This document shows positions 35,000 through 51,268 of a stretch of DNA of 64,000 nucleotides, piece after piece; positions within the stretch are counted from its first letter, which is position 1, and each line of letters opens with the position of its first letter. The stretch covers positions 49,374,999 through 49,438,998 of the forward strand of contig CM060190.1 in the NCBI GenBank assembly GCA_030549335.1, given 5' to 3'. Source of the DNA: Pontederia crassipes. Its lineage: Eukaryota > Streptophyta > Magnoliopsida > Commelinales > Pontederiaceae. Under the pieces are notes generated by a model. That model saw nothing but the letters and a program-made list of their open reading frames with translations. It was not told where the DNA came from and ran no database searches. The translations under genes and the position numbers were made by a program.

Positions 35000-37900
35000 A
35001 AGCAAAGGATTTATAAATAATTTGGGCCAATTGTTTCATCGGGTCAATATTAACCCATAAATCATTTGAACACTATGATCCCGATTAGACTGATTCGATC
35101 AACTCGTCCGATCTGAGTTTTACCTCATGGAGCAAATCACTTAAAAGATCTACCAATTCAATGGATGATTGATTTTTTATTCGTTGTATGATTCCACGAG
35201 ACAATTTAACAATAATTATCACTTTCTTTTTTTCTTTTGTATTTTTAAGTTACCATTTGTTAACTATTTGTATATATATTTTCCTCTTGTCTATCTTTTA
35301 TGTCATTCCAACAAGGTGAGAAAGCAGGAATAACATACTCGTCAACAAATTTTTTACTTTATAATAACATAACTAGAGTAGGAGTTCAAAGGCATGACAA
35401 GATGTCAAAGTATTGCCTTGCATTTTCAATCATGCCCTTCATTGTTTCTTTCATTCTCAACGTCATAAGAAATCTTATAAAAAAATAACAAATTTGTTCA
35501 ATACATGCAATTATGGTTATACCATTTTTCTTTAGGTCGTCATTTGTTATATATGTGTGTTGTTAACTCAATGCTCTTTTTGTGAAGAACGCTTAATAAA
35601 GCTCATGCATACAAATTTGGACAATCCTACCTTCTGAACTGATATATGAAAATGGTCTTTGAAGTATCCCTCAAATAATTTTTGCTATTTCGATCAACGA
35701 TCATGAATACTAAGTTAGACAAGTTTATTGTTGAATAATGATTTGCAATAAAATCAGTTATATGAGCAAGCATTAGGGAAGAAGTGTCAAATTGAAAAAA
35801 AAATCTCGGATTGAGTCTCAATCCACAATTAATCAACAGACATGGTTGAGAAAATTTTCCACATAAAATGATTTTCCTTCGAAAACATCGTTATGTTCTT
35901 TCTAATGCTGAAAAAGCTACAACCCTAAATTTACCCATTCATTGTGCAATGCTTTATTGCATATTTGTGTTTGTGAGCATTTTCTTTCCAGTGAATTGTT
36001 ACATGCGTTTATCTTTTTTCTCTAAAAGTATTATTTTAATGTATCTTGCATATTCTAACTCAACAATTCAAGCACCATATAGAAACTCTTTCATATTGTT
36101 GAATTCAAGTTTGTCCAGTATAATTTGGGTCAATGGCTCTATCGGGTCAATACTGACCCATAAACCATTTGAGCACTAGGATCTATATCGTACCGGTTCG
36201 ATCGGTGGGTCCAATCCGAGTTATATCATGGAGCAAATCATTTTAAAAATCTACAATATCAATGGATGATTGAATTTTTATTTGTCATTAGTTTATTTAT
36301 ATTGTTCATTGTTTTGTCACTAAGAAATATATGATTACACGAGAAAGGTAAAGATGAAACACTTATATTCAAATGGAAACAAATCTCATAAAAGATAATT
36401 GAAAGAAACAAAAAAGTCATACATTATTAAACTAGCATGACTTTTATGTAATTAGGTTGTAATGTTTTGTGTAAAATGTGAAAGTGACTCGACAAATACC
36501 AAAAAATATAATAGAAAAGGCTCTTATTGTTTGAGTTCATGATTTGACGTAAAACATCATACAAATCAACAAATAACTAATTACTAAAATTAGTATTCAT
36601 AAAAACATATTCTTTCTTTTAAGATAATATTTTTGCAACTAGAATTATCATGTTACCTCTTTCGAGATAAAAAAATTATGATATTCATAGAAACATATTA
36701 AAATGTTTTTTTAACTTTATCTATCATAAAAGCGTGTCATTGTTTTTTATGTCATAGGGTTTTATAACAATTGGTATGATCCTTGATGATGACTTGTATA
36801 ATTTTTTGAAGTCTATGAGCAAATCAATTGAGGTCTAGAAGGACTTCCATATCATATATTATAGAAGATTAATGACATGCTTGATCATACAAGGACATCA
36901 ACCTACAATTATTAGCATAGTCATGAGTAGTTTTATAAGGACTAGATGCTGAATGTTAATTGGTTGTGAAGCTAATGTGATTCTCGTTGTGGTGCTAGCT
37001 TCAATTTTACCCTATACTATTTAGCCATTGAAGTGATATCACATTTTAATTTTATGTGCATTGACACTTATTTTTGCATTTTATGATGCTTTTGGAGTTT
37101 ACCTAACTAATTGGCACTTAGCATCAACTTATGAAAAATTTGTCATATTTGCCATTCAAATATGAGTTTAGAATAAACAACGGTGGAGTCTTTGTACGAT
37201 TGACTGCATGTGGTGTTATGATATCAAATACTTCAATATAGCACATATGATGTTCTCATCTTCAAAATTCATCTTTATTAGACAATTGGACAACATGAGT
37301 AGGAATTCAAAAGTTTAACAAGATTTGGAAATATTGTATAGCATTTTCAATCATATACTTCTTACTTTTATTCTCAATACCATAAGAGATCTTGTAAGAA
37401 AAAAAATAGGCAAATTTATTACAATACTTGCAATGATGGTTATATCATTTTTTGTCATCATTTGTTATAGACATGTGTGTGGTAAACTCGATGCTCTTTT
37501 GTGAATAAAGTTGAACAAAGACATGCATACAAGTTTGAACAAATCATAGCTTCTGAACTGATATGTAGAGATGGTCTTTGAAGTATCATTCAAATAATTC
37601 TTTTTCCATTGGAATTCAATCATCGATATGCATAAAATTTCTATCAATGAACATGTATAAAATTTAGATACATTTATTATTGCATCATGAGTACCAATAA
37701 AATCAATTACATAGACAAACATTAATGAAAAAGTTCAAAATCGAAGTTTCAAATAGAGTTTCAATCCATAATCAACCAAGAGGCACGACTGAGAATATTT
37801 TACAAGACAATTTAACAATAATTATCTTTCAATTTTTATGTTTTTTTTAAATATCACTTTGTTAACTATTTGCATATTCAATTATCATTATTTGACATTT

Positions 37901-40900
37901 GAAATATGTAATAATTATCTACTTTAAGTTGACCTTTCCAAGTAGCATGTCTACGACAAACTTAATCAATAATCTACATACTCCTACGAGCACTAGATAG
38001 CATGATAATACTTAATAAATCTCAACTTATCCACTATTTCTCATTTATTTTAGAGTTGAATAGTATGTTGTGCTGCATGTATGACAAAATTTATAAGATT
38101 TTATATGATTTAAAGATCGGGTGAAAATGTTAGCAATGTGTATTACGTGTAGTTTCACTTGAGACTTTTTCTAATGATTTTACACTGGGGGATATGATTA
38201 TGGATTTGCAAACTTTCCTACTTTATGTCTTGAAATTAGAGATCACAGGTATAATATGTTGTTTGACTTGTATATATATATAATAATCAATTAAATATCA
38301 CTTATTTCCAAGCTATCAACGATCATTTATTTTTTAATAGTTATTTGAATCAATACTTATTAGCGTAATACACATTTTCACTATTTCATTTTGACATTTT
38401 GACTACTTGTATAACGAAATGTAAGTCATTCAAAAAAGAATGAGAAAAATATGTTTCTAAACTCATAATTTTTTTAAAATTTTTTAATAATGTGTTATTT
38501 TTTAACATAAATGTATGGATTTTATGTTATGATGCATTTAGTATTTGTTATTATGTTCTGATAAATGTTCTGTAAGAGTTTCACTTGAATAAATGCAAAT
38601 GATTTATTGTTGAGAACATCGCAATTGACATTCAATTCTCTTGAAAATCACAATTAGCATTCCATATTTTTGTTTGTGGACATTTTCTTTTTATGAATTG
38701 TTATGTGCATTTATCTTTTTCTTTAAAAGTATTGCTATAATGTATATTACATATTCTACCTTAATAATTAAACCATCATGTAAAAACTCTTTCATATTGT
38801 TGAATTCGAGTTTGACCAGTTCAATCTAGGTCAATAACTCTAGCGGGTCAATATTGATCCATAAACCATTTGAACATTAGGATCGACAAGTACCGATTCA
38901 ATGTACCGATCCGATCCAAGTGTTACATAATGGAGCAAATCATTTTTAAAATCTACAACTTCAATAGATGATTAAATTTTTATTTGTCATTATTTAACTT
39001 GGATTGTTCATCGTTTTGTCACTAAGAAATGTATGATTACATGAGATAATTTAACAATACTTGCAATTTAGTTTTTTTTTTGAAAAAAATTACCACTTTG
39101 TTTTTTTCTAAAATAATTACCACTTTCGTTGTTTTGTCGATAAGAAAAAGTATGATTATATTAAATAATTTAACAAGAATTACCACTTTGTTCTGCCACT
39201 ATATTTTCATAAACATATTTTCAAAATTGTTCTACCATGTTGTTTTGCATTTTATGATGCTTTTGGAGTTTACCTGACCAATTGGTCCTCAACATCAACT
39301 TATGAAAAATTTGTCATATTTGTCATTCAATTATGGGTTTAGAATAAACAATGATAGAGTCCTTGTACGATTGACTGCATATATTTCAAGATAGTACATA
39401 TGATGTTCACATCTTCAAAATTCATCTCTATTAATCAATTGCACAAAATGAGTAAGAATTAAAAGGCTTAACAAGATTTGGAAATATTGCATAGCATTTT
39501 CAATCATATCCTTCTTGTTTTTATTCTCAACATTGTAAGAGATCTTGTATAAAAATAATTGGCAAATTTATTCCATTATCTATAATGATGCTTATACCAT
39601 TTTTTGTCATCATTTGCTATAGACATGTGTGTGGTAAGCTCGATGTTCTTTTTGTGAATAAAGTTGAACAAAGTACATGCACACAAATTTGAACAAATCA
39701 TAGCATCTGAATTGATATGTGAAGATGGTATTTGAAGTTTCATTCAAATATTTCTTATTGGCATTGGAGTCCGGTCATCGATATGCATGAAATTTCTATC
39801 AATATGTATAGGAAGGTAGATAAATTTATTATTGCATCATGAGTACCAATAAAATCAATTACATAGGCAAACATTAATAAAGAAATGACAAAATTGAAGT
39901 TTCAGATAAAGTTACAATTCATAATCAACCAAGAGGCATGACTGAAAATATTTTTCTCCGTTACGACGTGCTAAGAAATGTATAATTTCACAAGATAATT
40001 TAACAATAATTATCTTTCATTTTTTGTTTTTTTTTGTTTTTCCGAAAAAATATCACTTTGTTAACTATTTGCATATCCAATGATCATTATTTGACTTTTG
40101 AAATAGGTAATAATTAGCTACTTTAAGTTGACATTTCCAAGTAGCATGGCTACGACAGACTTAATCAACAACCTACATACTCCTATGGATCTAGATAGTA
40201 TGATATTACTTGATAAATCTCAACTAATCCAGTATTTCACATTTATTTCAGAGTTAAATAATATGTTGTGTTGCATGTATCAGATGAAAATGTTAGCTAG
40301 GTGTATTATGTGTAATTTCACTTGAGACTTCTTCCAATGATTTTACACTGAGGAATATGATTGTGGATTTGCAAACTTTCCTACTTTAAGTCGATATTAC
40401 AAGTATAATATATTGTTTGACTTGAATATATATATATATATGTTTAATCAATTAAATATCATTTATTTTCAAACTATCAATGATCATTACTGTTTTAAGA
40501 GTTATTTGAATCAATAATTATTAATATAATACACATTTTCACTACTTTCATTTCGAAATTTTGACTACTTGTATAATGAAATGCAAGGCATTCAGAAAGG
40601 AACAAGGAAAATATGTTTCTGAACTCAATTTTTTTTAAATATGTGTTATTTTTTATATGTTTCTGAACTCAATTTTTTTAAAATATGTGTTATTTTTTAA
40701 AATAAATGTATGGATTTTATGTTATGATGCATTTTGTATGTGTTATTATGTCTTGATAAATATTCTGTAAGAGTTTCACTTGAATAAATGGAAATGATTT
40801 ATTGTTGGGAACATTGCAATTGGCATTCGATGAATAATTCACTTGAAAATCGCAATTGGCATTTGATATTTATGTTTGTGAATATTTTCTTTTTATGAAT

Positions 40901-43760
40901 TATTATGTGCATTTATCTTTTTTTTTAAAGTATTGCTATAATGTATATTACATATTCTACTTCGATAATTAAATTGCCATATAGAAACTCTTTCATATTG
41001 TTGAATTCGAGTTTGACCAGTTCAATCTGGGTTAATGACTCTAGCGGATCAATACTGACCCATAAACCATTTGAACATAAGGATCGAGAAGTACCGGATC
41101 AATGGACCGGTTCGATCCGAGTGTTACATTATGAAGAAATCACTTTAAAAATCTACAACTTCAATAGATGATTGAATTCTTATTTGTCATTAGTTAACTT
41201 AGATTGTTCATCATTTTGTCACTAAGAAAGGTATGATTTCATGAATAATACTTACCACTTAGTATTTTTGAAAAAAAATACCACTTTTTTGTTTTTTTTG
41301 TAAAATAATTACCACTTTCATTCTTTTGTCAATAAGAAAGATACGATTATATTAAATAATTTAACAATAATTATCATTTTATTCTTCCACTATATTTTCA
41401 CAAACATATTTTCAAATTTGTTCTACCACGTTGTTTTACATTTTATGATGTTTTTGAAGTTTAGTTGACTAATTGGTCTTCAGCATCAACTTATGAAAAA
41501 TTTGTCATATTTGCCATTCAATTATGGGTTTACAATAAACAATGATAGAGTCCTTGCACGGTTGACTGCATGTGATGTTATGATAATATTCAAGACTTCA
41601 AGATAACACATGATGTTCACATCTTCAAAATTCATCTTTATTAATCAATTGCACAACATGAGTAGGAATTCAAAGGCTTAACGAGATTTGGAAATATTGT
41701 ATAGCATTTTCAATCATATCTTTCTTGCTTTTATTCTCAACATCATAAGAGATCTTGTATAAAAAAATTGGTAAATTTATTCCAATACCTGTAATGATGG
41801 TTATACCATTTTTTGTCATCATTTGCTATAGACATGTGTGTGGTAAGCTCAATGCTCTTTTTGTGAATAAAGTTGAACAAATTACATGCAGATAAGTTTG
41901 AACAAATCAACTTCTGAATTGATATGTGGAGATGGTATTTGAAGTTTCATTCAAATATTTCTTATTGGCATTGGAGTTCAGTCATCGATATGCATGAAAT
42001 TTCCATTAATGAACATGTATACAAAGGTAGATAAATTTATTGTTGCATCATGAGTACCAATAAAATCAATTACATAGGCAAGCGTTAACAAGTGTCAAAA
42101 TCGAAGTTTCAGATAGAGTACCAATCCATAATTAACCAAGAGGCATGATTGAGAATATTTTTCTTCGCTATGACGTGCTAAAAAATGTATAATTTCACAA
42201 GACAATTTAACAATAATTATATTCATTTTTTTTATAAAAATATCATTGTGTTAAATATTTATATATCTAATGATCATTATTTGACTTTTGAAATAGGTAA
42301 TAATTATTTACTTTAAGTTGATCTTTACAAGTATCATGGCTATGGCAGACTTAATCAACAATCTACATACTTAATAAATCTCAACTTATCAATTATTTCT
42401 CATTCATTTCAGAGTTGAATAGTATGTTGTGCTGCATGTATGACAAAATTTATAAGATTTTTATATGGTTCAAAGATCAAGTGAAAATGTTAGCAATGTG
42501 TATTATGTGTAATTTCAATTGGAACTTTTTCCAATGATTTTACATTGGGAGATATGATTGTGAATTTGCAAAGTTTTCTACTTTAGCTCTTAAAGTTAGA
42601 TATTACATGTATAATATGTTGTTTGATTTGGATATATATATGTGTGTGTGTGATATGATTGTGAATATATATAAGTAATAATCAAGCTTACCTTTTGAAT
42701 AAATACTTATTAGCATAATACACATTTTCGTTATTTTCATTTTGAAATTTTGACTATTTGTATAACCAAATGTAAGTCATTACAAAATATTTGATAAATA
42801 TTTTGTAAGAGTTTCACTTGAATAAATAGAAATGACTTATTGCTGGGAACATCACAATTGGCAATCGATGTATAATTTACTTGAACATCGCAATTGGTAT
42901 TCGATATTTGTGTTTGTGAACATTTTCTTTTTATGAATTGTTATGTGCATTTATTTTTTTATTTAAAAGTGTTACTATAGTGTATATTACATATTCTACC
43001 TCAATAATTAAAGCACCATATAGAAACCCTTTCATATTGTTGAATTCGAGTTTCACCGGTTCAATATGGGTCAATGACTCTATCGGGTCAATACTGACCC
43101 ATAAACCATTTGAACTTTAAGATTGACAAGTACCGGTTCGATGAGATGGGCCGGTATGATACAAGTATTATATCATTGAGCAAATCACTTTTAAAATTTA
43201 AAACTTCAATGAATGATTGAATTCTTATTTGTTCATCATTTTGTCACTAAGAAAAGTATAATTTCATGAGATAATTTAACAATACTTACCACTTAGTTTT
43301 TTTGAAAAAAATTACCACTTTGTTTTTTTTGTTTTTTTAAATAATTACCACTTTCGTTATTTTGTCAATAAGAAATGTATTAGATTAAATAATTTAATAA
43401 TAATTACCTCTTTGTTCTGCTCCTACATTTTCAATGTTTCATATTTATTAAGAGCTCTCATGTCTTGAGGGTTCATGTGGCCTTTTATATATTACAGGAA
43501 AGACCAATGGTATTAAGCAAATCTATACAAAACATTTATGGACTTCAAGGCTATTAGGTAGTTGTCAACAATTGCAACTTTATATCTTGCATTTTTTTTA
43601 TCATACAAGGACATCAACCTACAACGATGAGTATACGCTAGAGTAGTTTCAAAAGGGCATGAATGTTAATTCGTTGTGTAGGTTATGTGATTCTCGTTGT
43701 TGCGGTAGATTCCATTTTACTTTATATCGTTTAGTCATTGAGCGTAATTGAAAAAAATCA
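35000..43760 (+). repeat. Array of about 2.0-2.7 kb AT-rich direct repeats
   Basis: Several landmarks recur in the same order and orientation. GGGTCAATA-TGACCCATAAACC-like text occurs at about 35,041, 36,144, 38,845, 41,046 and 43,085. A GATAGAGTCCTTGTACGATTGACTGCAT-like site (here shown by its words GAGTC and GATTGACTGCAT) occurs at about 37,180, 39,355 and 41,545. GTTGAACAAA with CATGCA occurs near 37,510, 39,663 and 41,873. TTTCACTTGA-GACTT near CAATGATTTTACA occurs at about 38,150, 40,315 and 42,520. Complete units between 36.9 and 43.7 kb have a period of roughly 2.0-2.2 kb; the leftmost units are rearranged. Similarity looks like 80-90%, with indels. No transposase or polyprotein is visible. 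Small open frames ending SILTHKPFE recur because the DNA repeats. Confidence 0.75.
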
Positions 43761-45934
43761 TGAGAGTGAAGATAAAATGATTATCACTTGATATTTTTTT
43801 TTGAAAAATAAGGATCTTTTTATCTTCATTGTCATATTGTTTCCCTTTTTATTTGTGGAATGTGTATAGTATCTCCATTTTATTTTTATATAAATATAAT
43901 TGTGTATTTATATTTATCATTAAATTTTGTATTTAATGGAATTACTTTATAATATTTCTCTAAAAAAATTATTTTTTAAATATTCAGATTAAATATTTAT
44001 GTCATATGTGATGTAAATAAGTGTGCTAAAGTTTTGGTTAGTCAATTTGTGATATTCAAAAGCAATATAAAATTATATTAGCTAGAGAAATATCTTTTAT
44101 CACTAAACTTATTTTGCTTATTTTGTGACAATGTCTAATTGGCAAGAAAAATAAGAAAATCATTAATAAACAAAAAAAATGCAATAATCCATTTGTGCTT
44201 TATTGAATGTCTAAAGTTATGTATGTTTTTTAATCACATTTTTCGCGTTACAAAATCATACACACGATTTACCTAAGTTAGAATTATTTCATATAAATTC
44301 ATGAATTTAGATTGAGACTCAATTATCATCACAAGATTTATGTCTTGTTGATTAAATAGATATTGTGAAATGATTGAGACTTATTCAGATAACCTAGCGA
44401 GGAAAATAATATAATTATTAGACTAACTATTTTCTGCAATAATGTGTGTTGTGGATATGATGAAACCATAATTTACTTGATATATCTTTTAACTAGAATG
44501 ACAAAAATATATTCCCAATTTTGTATTTCGAATATTGTTATACTTAGTGTCGCCACAATTTCAAAATTAGTAAGAGTCAACAAGTAGAAATGTAACATTC
44601 ATATATTTTTTCTAAGTTGAAAATCTTCATTTTTGAAGTTGAAAATTTAGAGTTATCAATGTATAAGGACTGATTTCTGGTTATGTCCATATTTAGTTAA
44701 CATATCTCAATTTGAGTGGGAGAAATTCACAACCAACTTATGATAAATGTTCATTTATTAAAACATAAGAGTAGTGTTTGCACATTGTCGATATGATTAG
44801 AAGGACTATATAAAATAAACATGAAGTTAAGCAAATGATGAAGTTTCTCTTGTATATAGATAAAGAAAATGAATGAACACAAAAATTAGAGTTTAAAGAA
44901 AGAAAATTAAGTTAGGAGTTTGTTAAATCGCCTTGTCGAAAGGCAACAAGAAATAAAAGTATTCAAAATAAATTGATATGGACGATAAAAATTTAAAAGT
45001 GGTGAAAACCAATCGTCGCAAAAAGAATGTTAACTATAAAGAAATTATTATATTTTTCTTTTATTCATCAAAAGTCTAGTTATTGATTCATATATGTATT
45101 AAATAAAAATTATATTTAGCTATTTAAATGTTTTAATGTAAAATAATTAAGCGCAATATGTGAATTTTGATGATCCATTTATGAATTTAATTTTTCATCT
45201 AACAATGATAAAAGTACTATTACGTGTGTATTCATTTGTTATGAATAAATATGACATTACGACATTATGGATAATTAGAAGTAATAAGTGATCATTCCAT
45301 AATAAGAAATTTAATGTATTTTTATAGTAATGAAATGGGTGAGAAACTTATTCACACCATGTGTAAAAATTAATTAAGAATTACTCAAGTAAATGTATTT
45401 AATTATAGCAAGAGTCGTCTTTCATTAAGACAAACTAAACATTCTATGAAAAATTATAAATCCAATGGCACCTCCGTATAAATTTAAATCTCATGATGTC
45501 CCTTAATACTATAAATACAAAAAGAAAATGTCCTTTTATAAGTATGGTCAATAATATGCACAATAAGTTGAAAATATTTATTTTTTTATGTCTCTGGTCA
45601 AATAAAAAAATATTAACTAAGTTTTTATTTTTTTAATAAAAATTAAAAGAAATGAGAGGAAGTGAAAATTATTAAAATAGAATTTGAAAACTCATAGAAA
45701 GAAAAAGTCGATGGAATTAATAAGAAAACATTAAAGAATAAATAATAATGAAATGAACTTTGGGAAATAACATGGGAGGAGAATTAATAAAAAAATAATG
45801 TAAATTTAAAAAAAGTAAATGTAAATTACAGTAAAATAAATTGATATTGCATGTTTAGCCTTATATAAATAATAAAACATTTTTTTCATCATGTTTTCGA
45901 ATGATATGTTCATATTAATTTATCATTGCTAGTC

Positions 45935-46013
<79 letters not shown>

Positions 46014-47953
46014 TAAGCAGAGGCAACAAAGAAAGCATAAACCTGTACCCATTAGCAAAATTGACTCATTGAAAACATGTTCATCATAATTTAGAGCTCA
46101 CAGATCACATACTCCAAGTCCAAAAGAAGAGTAAAGAACACATACTGAGTGATTGCAACTCTTTGCGCAGTTTACTTTCAACACCATCATGTTTGTTTCC
46201 GACCAAAGGAAAAAAAAAGAATAAATAGTCCCCGCCCCCAATGAGTTATGATGATAATTCTTAAAATGGTATTACACAAACTGATTTAAAAAAAAAAAAC
46301 TGGAAAATAAACGGAAGCACAAGTCAAAGCGTTAAGTGGGGTTCCAGGATTAACCTCTCGTCCTCAATTTTTAATTGTGATGCTAAAATAACTGATAACT
46401 ACTACTCTTGTGGCTTGCTCCTTTTTTCATTTAACTAACAAATTATTATATTTTATAACTTTTATAAGCTTCCGAATTAGTATTGGCTTATGTTGTAAGA
46501 AACTTGTCATCAAGTAAAATTAAGATGCGAGACAGGAAATTGTAGTGAATTATATAAAAAGTTAATTCCTCACAACTATAACGACTTTTTGCGTTTGTTC
46601 ATAATACATGAACTTACTTAGCACCTCCTAAAATATGTCGAAATTTTCACTTTAATCCATTAATCATATTTTGTTAACTTTTCACTGATTTTTTTATTTT
46701 TTTTTCAATTTATGAAATGTCTAAACTACTCTCCTGCAGCATGATAAATGTTAACTTTTTTTCTTCGTTAAGACCAATCTAGCTATTTAATAAATAAAAA
46801 TATTAAAATTAATAAGCGTGAAAAATCACTATAATTTGAGAAAGGTTTAAGGAATTTATCTTTATATAAAAAAAAGTTTAAACTTTTTCTTTACTTAATA
46901 TACAACCTGAACTTTACTTTTATCTGAAAAATCATACTTTTTAAAATTAATTAGAATGCTCGACTATATCAGAATATGATAAAAGAAGATCGATTTAACG
47001 ATGTTTATGCAACATATAATTGAATGCTAAATTACTGAATTAGCATTTTATTATTCGCTGGATATAAATATGATATTATTTTAAATTCATATAGACCAAA
47101 TTTCAACTGATTTTAGATAATGATAAACTTGTATAAAATAAAGTAATAACATACTATTTAATTCTTTTTAAAAAATTTAAAAATTAGAATAAATCATTAA
47201 AGTATTCACATGAACCATTGATAAATTAATAGTAAATGTTTTTAGTAAAAATATAATAATAGATTACATTATAATTAATTTAAAATTTTATGACTTCCTA
47301 TACAAAAATTAAACTTCATATGAAGCCAAAATAAAAATTCAAACTTCTTATACAATTTATCCTTTACATAAATTCATGAAGACTACACGCACACTTTGAC
47401 ATTTTTTTCTTTTCTAATTTTCATGCAACAAGGAATTAGAACTTTAACATTAACAAAATAATAAACTTGCGACCACAAACCAAACGCAAATAATTTAATG
47501 TTCAAGGTTATGACATGTAAAAGTACCAACTAATAAGATGTACATATCAGAATATTTCATGTACCCCAAAACTGATACTAACACAACACATGTAACTTAC
47601 AAAAAAAGTTATTTACTCATACGTAATACATATAACCCGTGGGATTTTGAGTTTAACGTGTCTTTGAATCCAATTCTTTCATCAGATGAAGAACAGAGAC
47701 TGTAGCTAGCCAAAAAGCATCACAAATTTCTTCTACTGAGAAAATTAGAATTAAGACAAGCAGATCGTATAGAAACGTCAGACAGGTTTCCCATCTTTTG
47801 GGGGAACGAGGTTACACACTAATGCCAAAGTTGTTTCAAAGAATGGAAGGTTTAAAATTACAAGCACTCACATATGGTCATTACAACATAATTACCTATG
47901 ACAAGCAAATTAGTTCCCAATAAAGGTGACATCAAGTCCCCCCACCATTACCA
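43761..47953. other. Gene-free AT-rich stretch
   Basis: No gene, tRNA or clearly bounded transposon could be recognised over about 4.2 kb. It contains the (ATT)n at 45,937-46,013. The last few hundred bases probably include the 3' flank of the RAB gene. Confidence 0.4.
45937..46013 (+). repeat. (ATT)n microsatellite
   Basis: About 25 uninterrupted TTA/ATT triplets. Confidence 0.97.
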
Positions 47954-47975
47954 CCCCCCCCCCCCCCCCCCCCCC
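47954..47975 (+). repeat. C22 homopolymer in the RAB 3' UTR
   Basis: Twenty-two consecutive C on the plus strand, which would be a G run in the transcript, about 20 nt after the RAB stop codon. Its length should be treated with caution because homopolymers are error-prone in sequencing. Confidence 0.9.
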
Positions 47976-47995
47976 ACCATCCAAAATGTATTTTC

Positions 47996-50572
<2,577 letters not shown>

Positions 50573-51268
50573 CGGATCCTTACACAAACGCCGACGATCC
50601 GCCTCGATTTAGCGCCCGACACCCCCCTAGCAAATCGCAGATCCCCTCCTGAGTTGAGATCGAAGACGACCGGAATCAAAACCAAAATCGACGAAGGAAA
50701 AATAAACCCACCAAAATGAATCAAATCGAAGGGGGCAGAACACGAACCTACTTCGATCGGACAGGAACCGAACGAGATTTCTGAGCGAATCGATCGATGG
50801 ATCGGAGGAGGAGGAGGAGGAGGAGGAGCGAAGCGAGGCGAGGTGGAGGAAGAGAAGAAGAAATGGCCGCGCGGGGGGTCGGCCGTTGAGAAAAGAGATC
50901 TCCTGATTTTTTCTCTTTTTATTTTTCCAAATAAGCCGAACAAAATATTTTATTGCACATTTTAATGTTTATGTTTAAAATTGGTATTTATTATGCTAAA
51001 TAAATATCAATTAAAACTTAACACGTTATTTTTGTATTATCATTCTGATATTTAAAAATAATTCAAATATCTCAACTAATTTAACATCGTCTCTAATAAT
51101 GCGCGTAAGATATTTGACGACACGACGATCATAGGAGTGGGATTTGAGTCTTTCTGTCATCATTTTGATATTACATTGAGAATTAAGATCAAATTAATAA
51201 AATTATTACGCGTCGATTTTTGAAATCCCCATGTCCTAATCCGAGCGATTTACTGCATCGCCCATAAC
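50573..51268. other. RAB 5' UTR and promoter region
   Basis: A (GGA)n run at about 50,803-50,829 lies in the probable 5' UTR, where it would be CCT repeats in the transcript, followed by GC-rich sequence to 50,890 and then AT-rich DNA. No TATA box could be chosen with confidence. Confidence 0.4.

Noticed and set aside
36000-43120. Small conserved protein ending SILTHKPFE repeated in four places
   Set aside because: The frames have different starts and ends and follow the DNA repeat. Conservation is explained by duplication, and one copy has lost the end.
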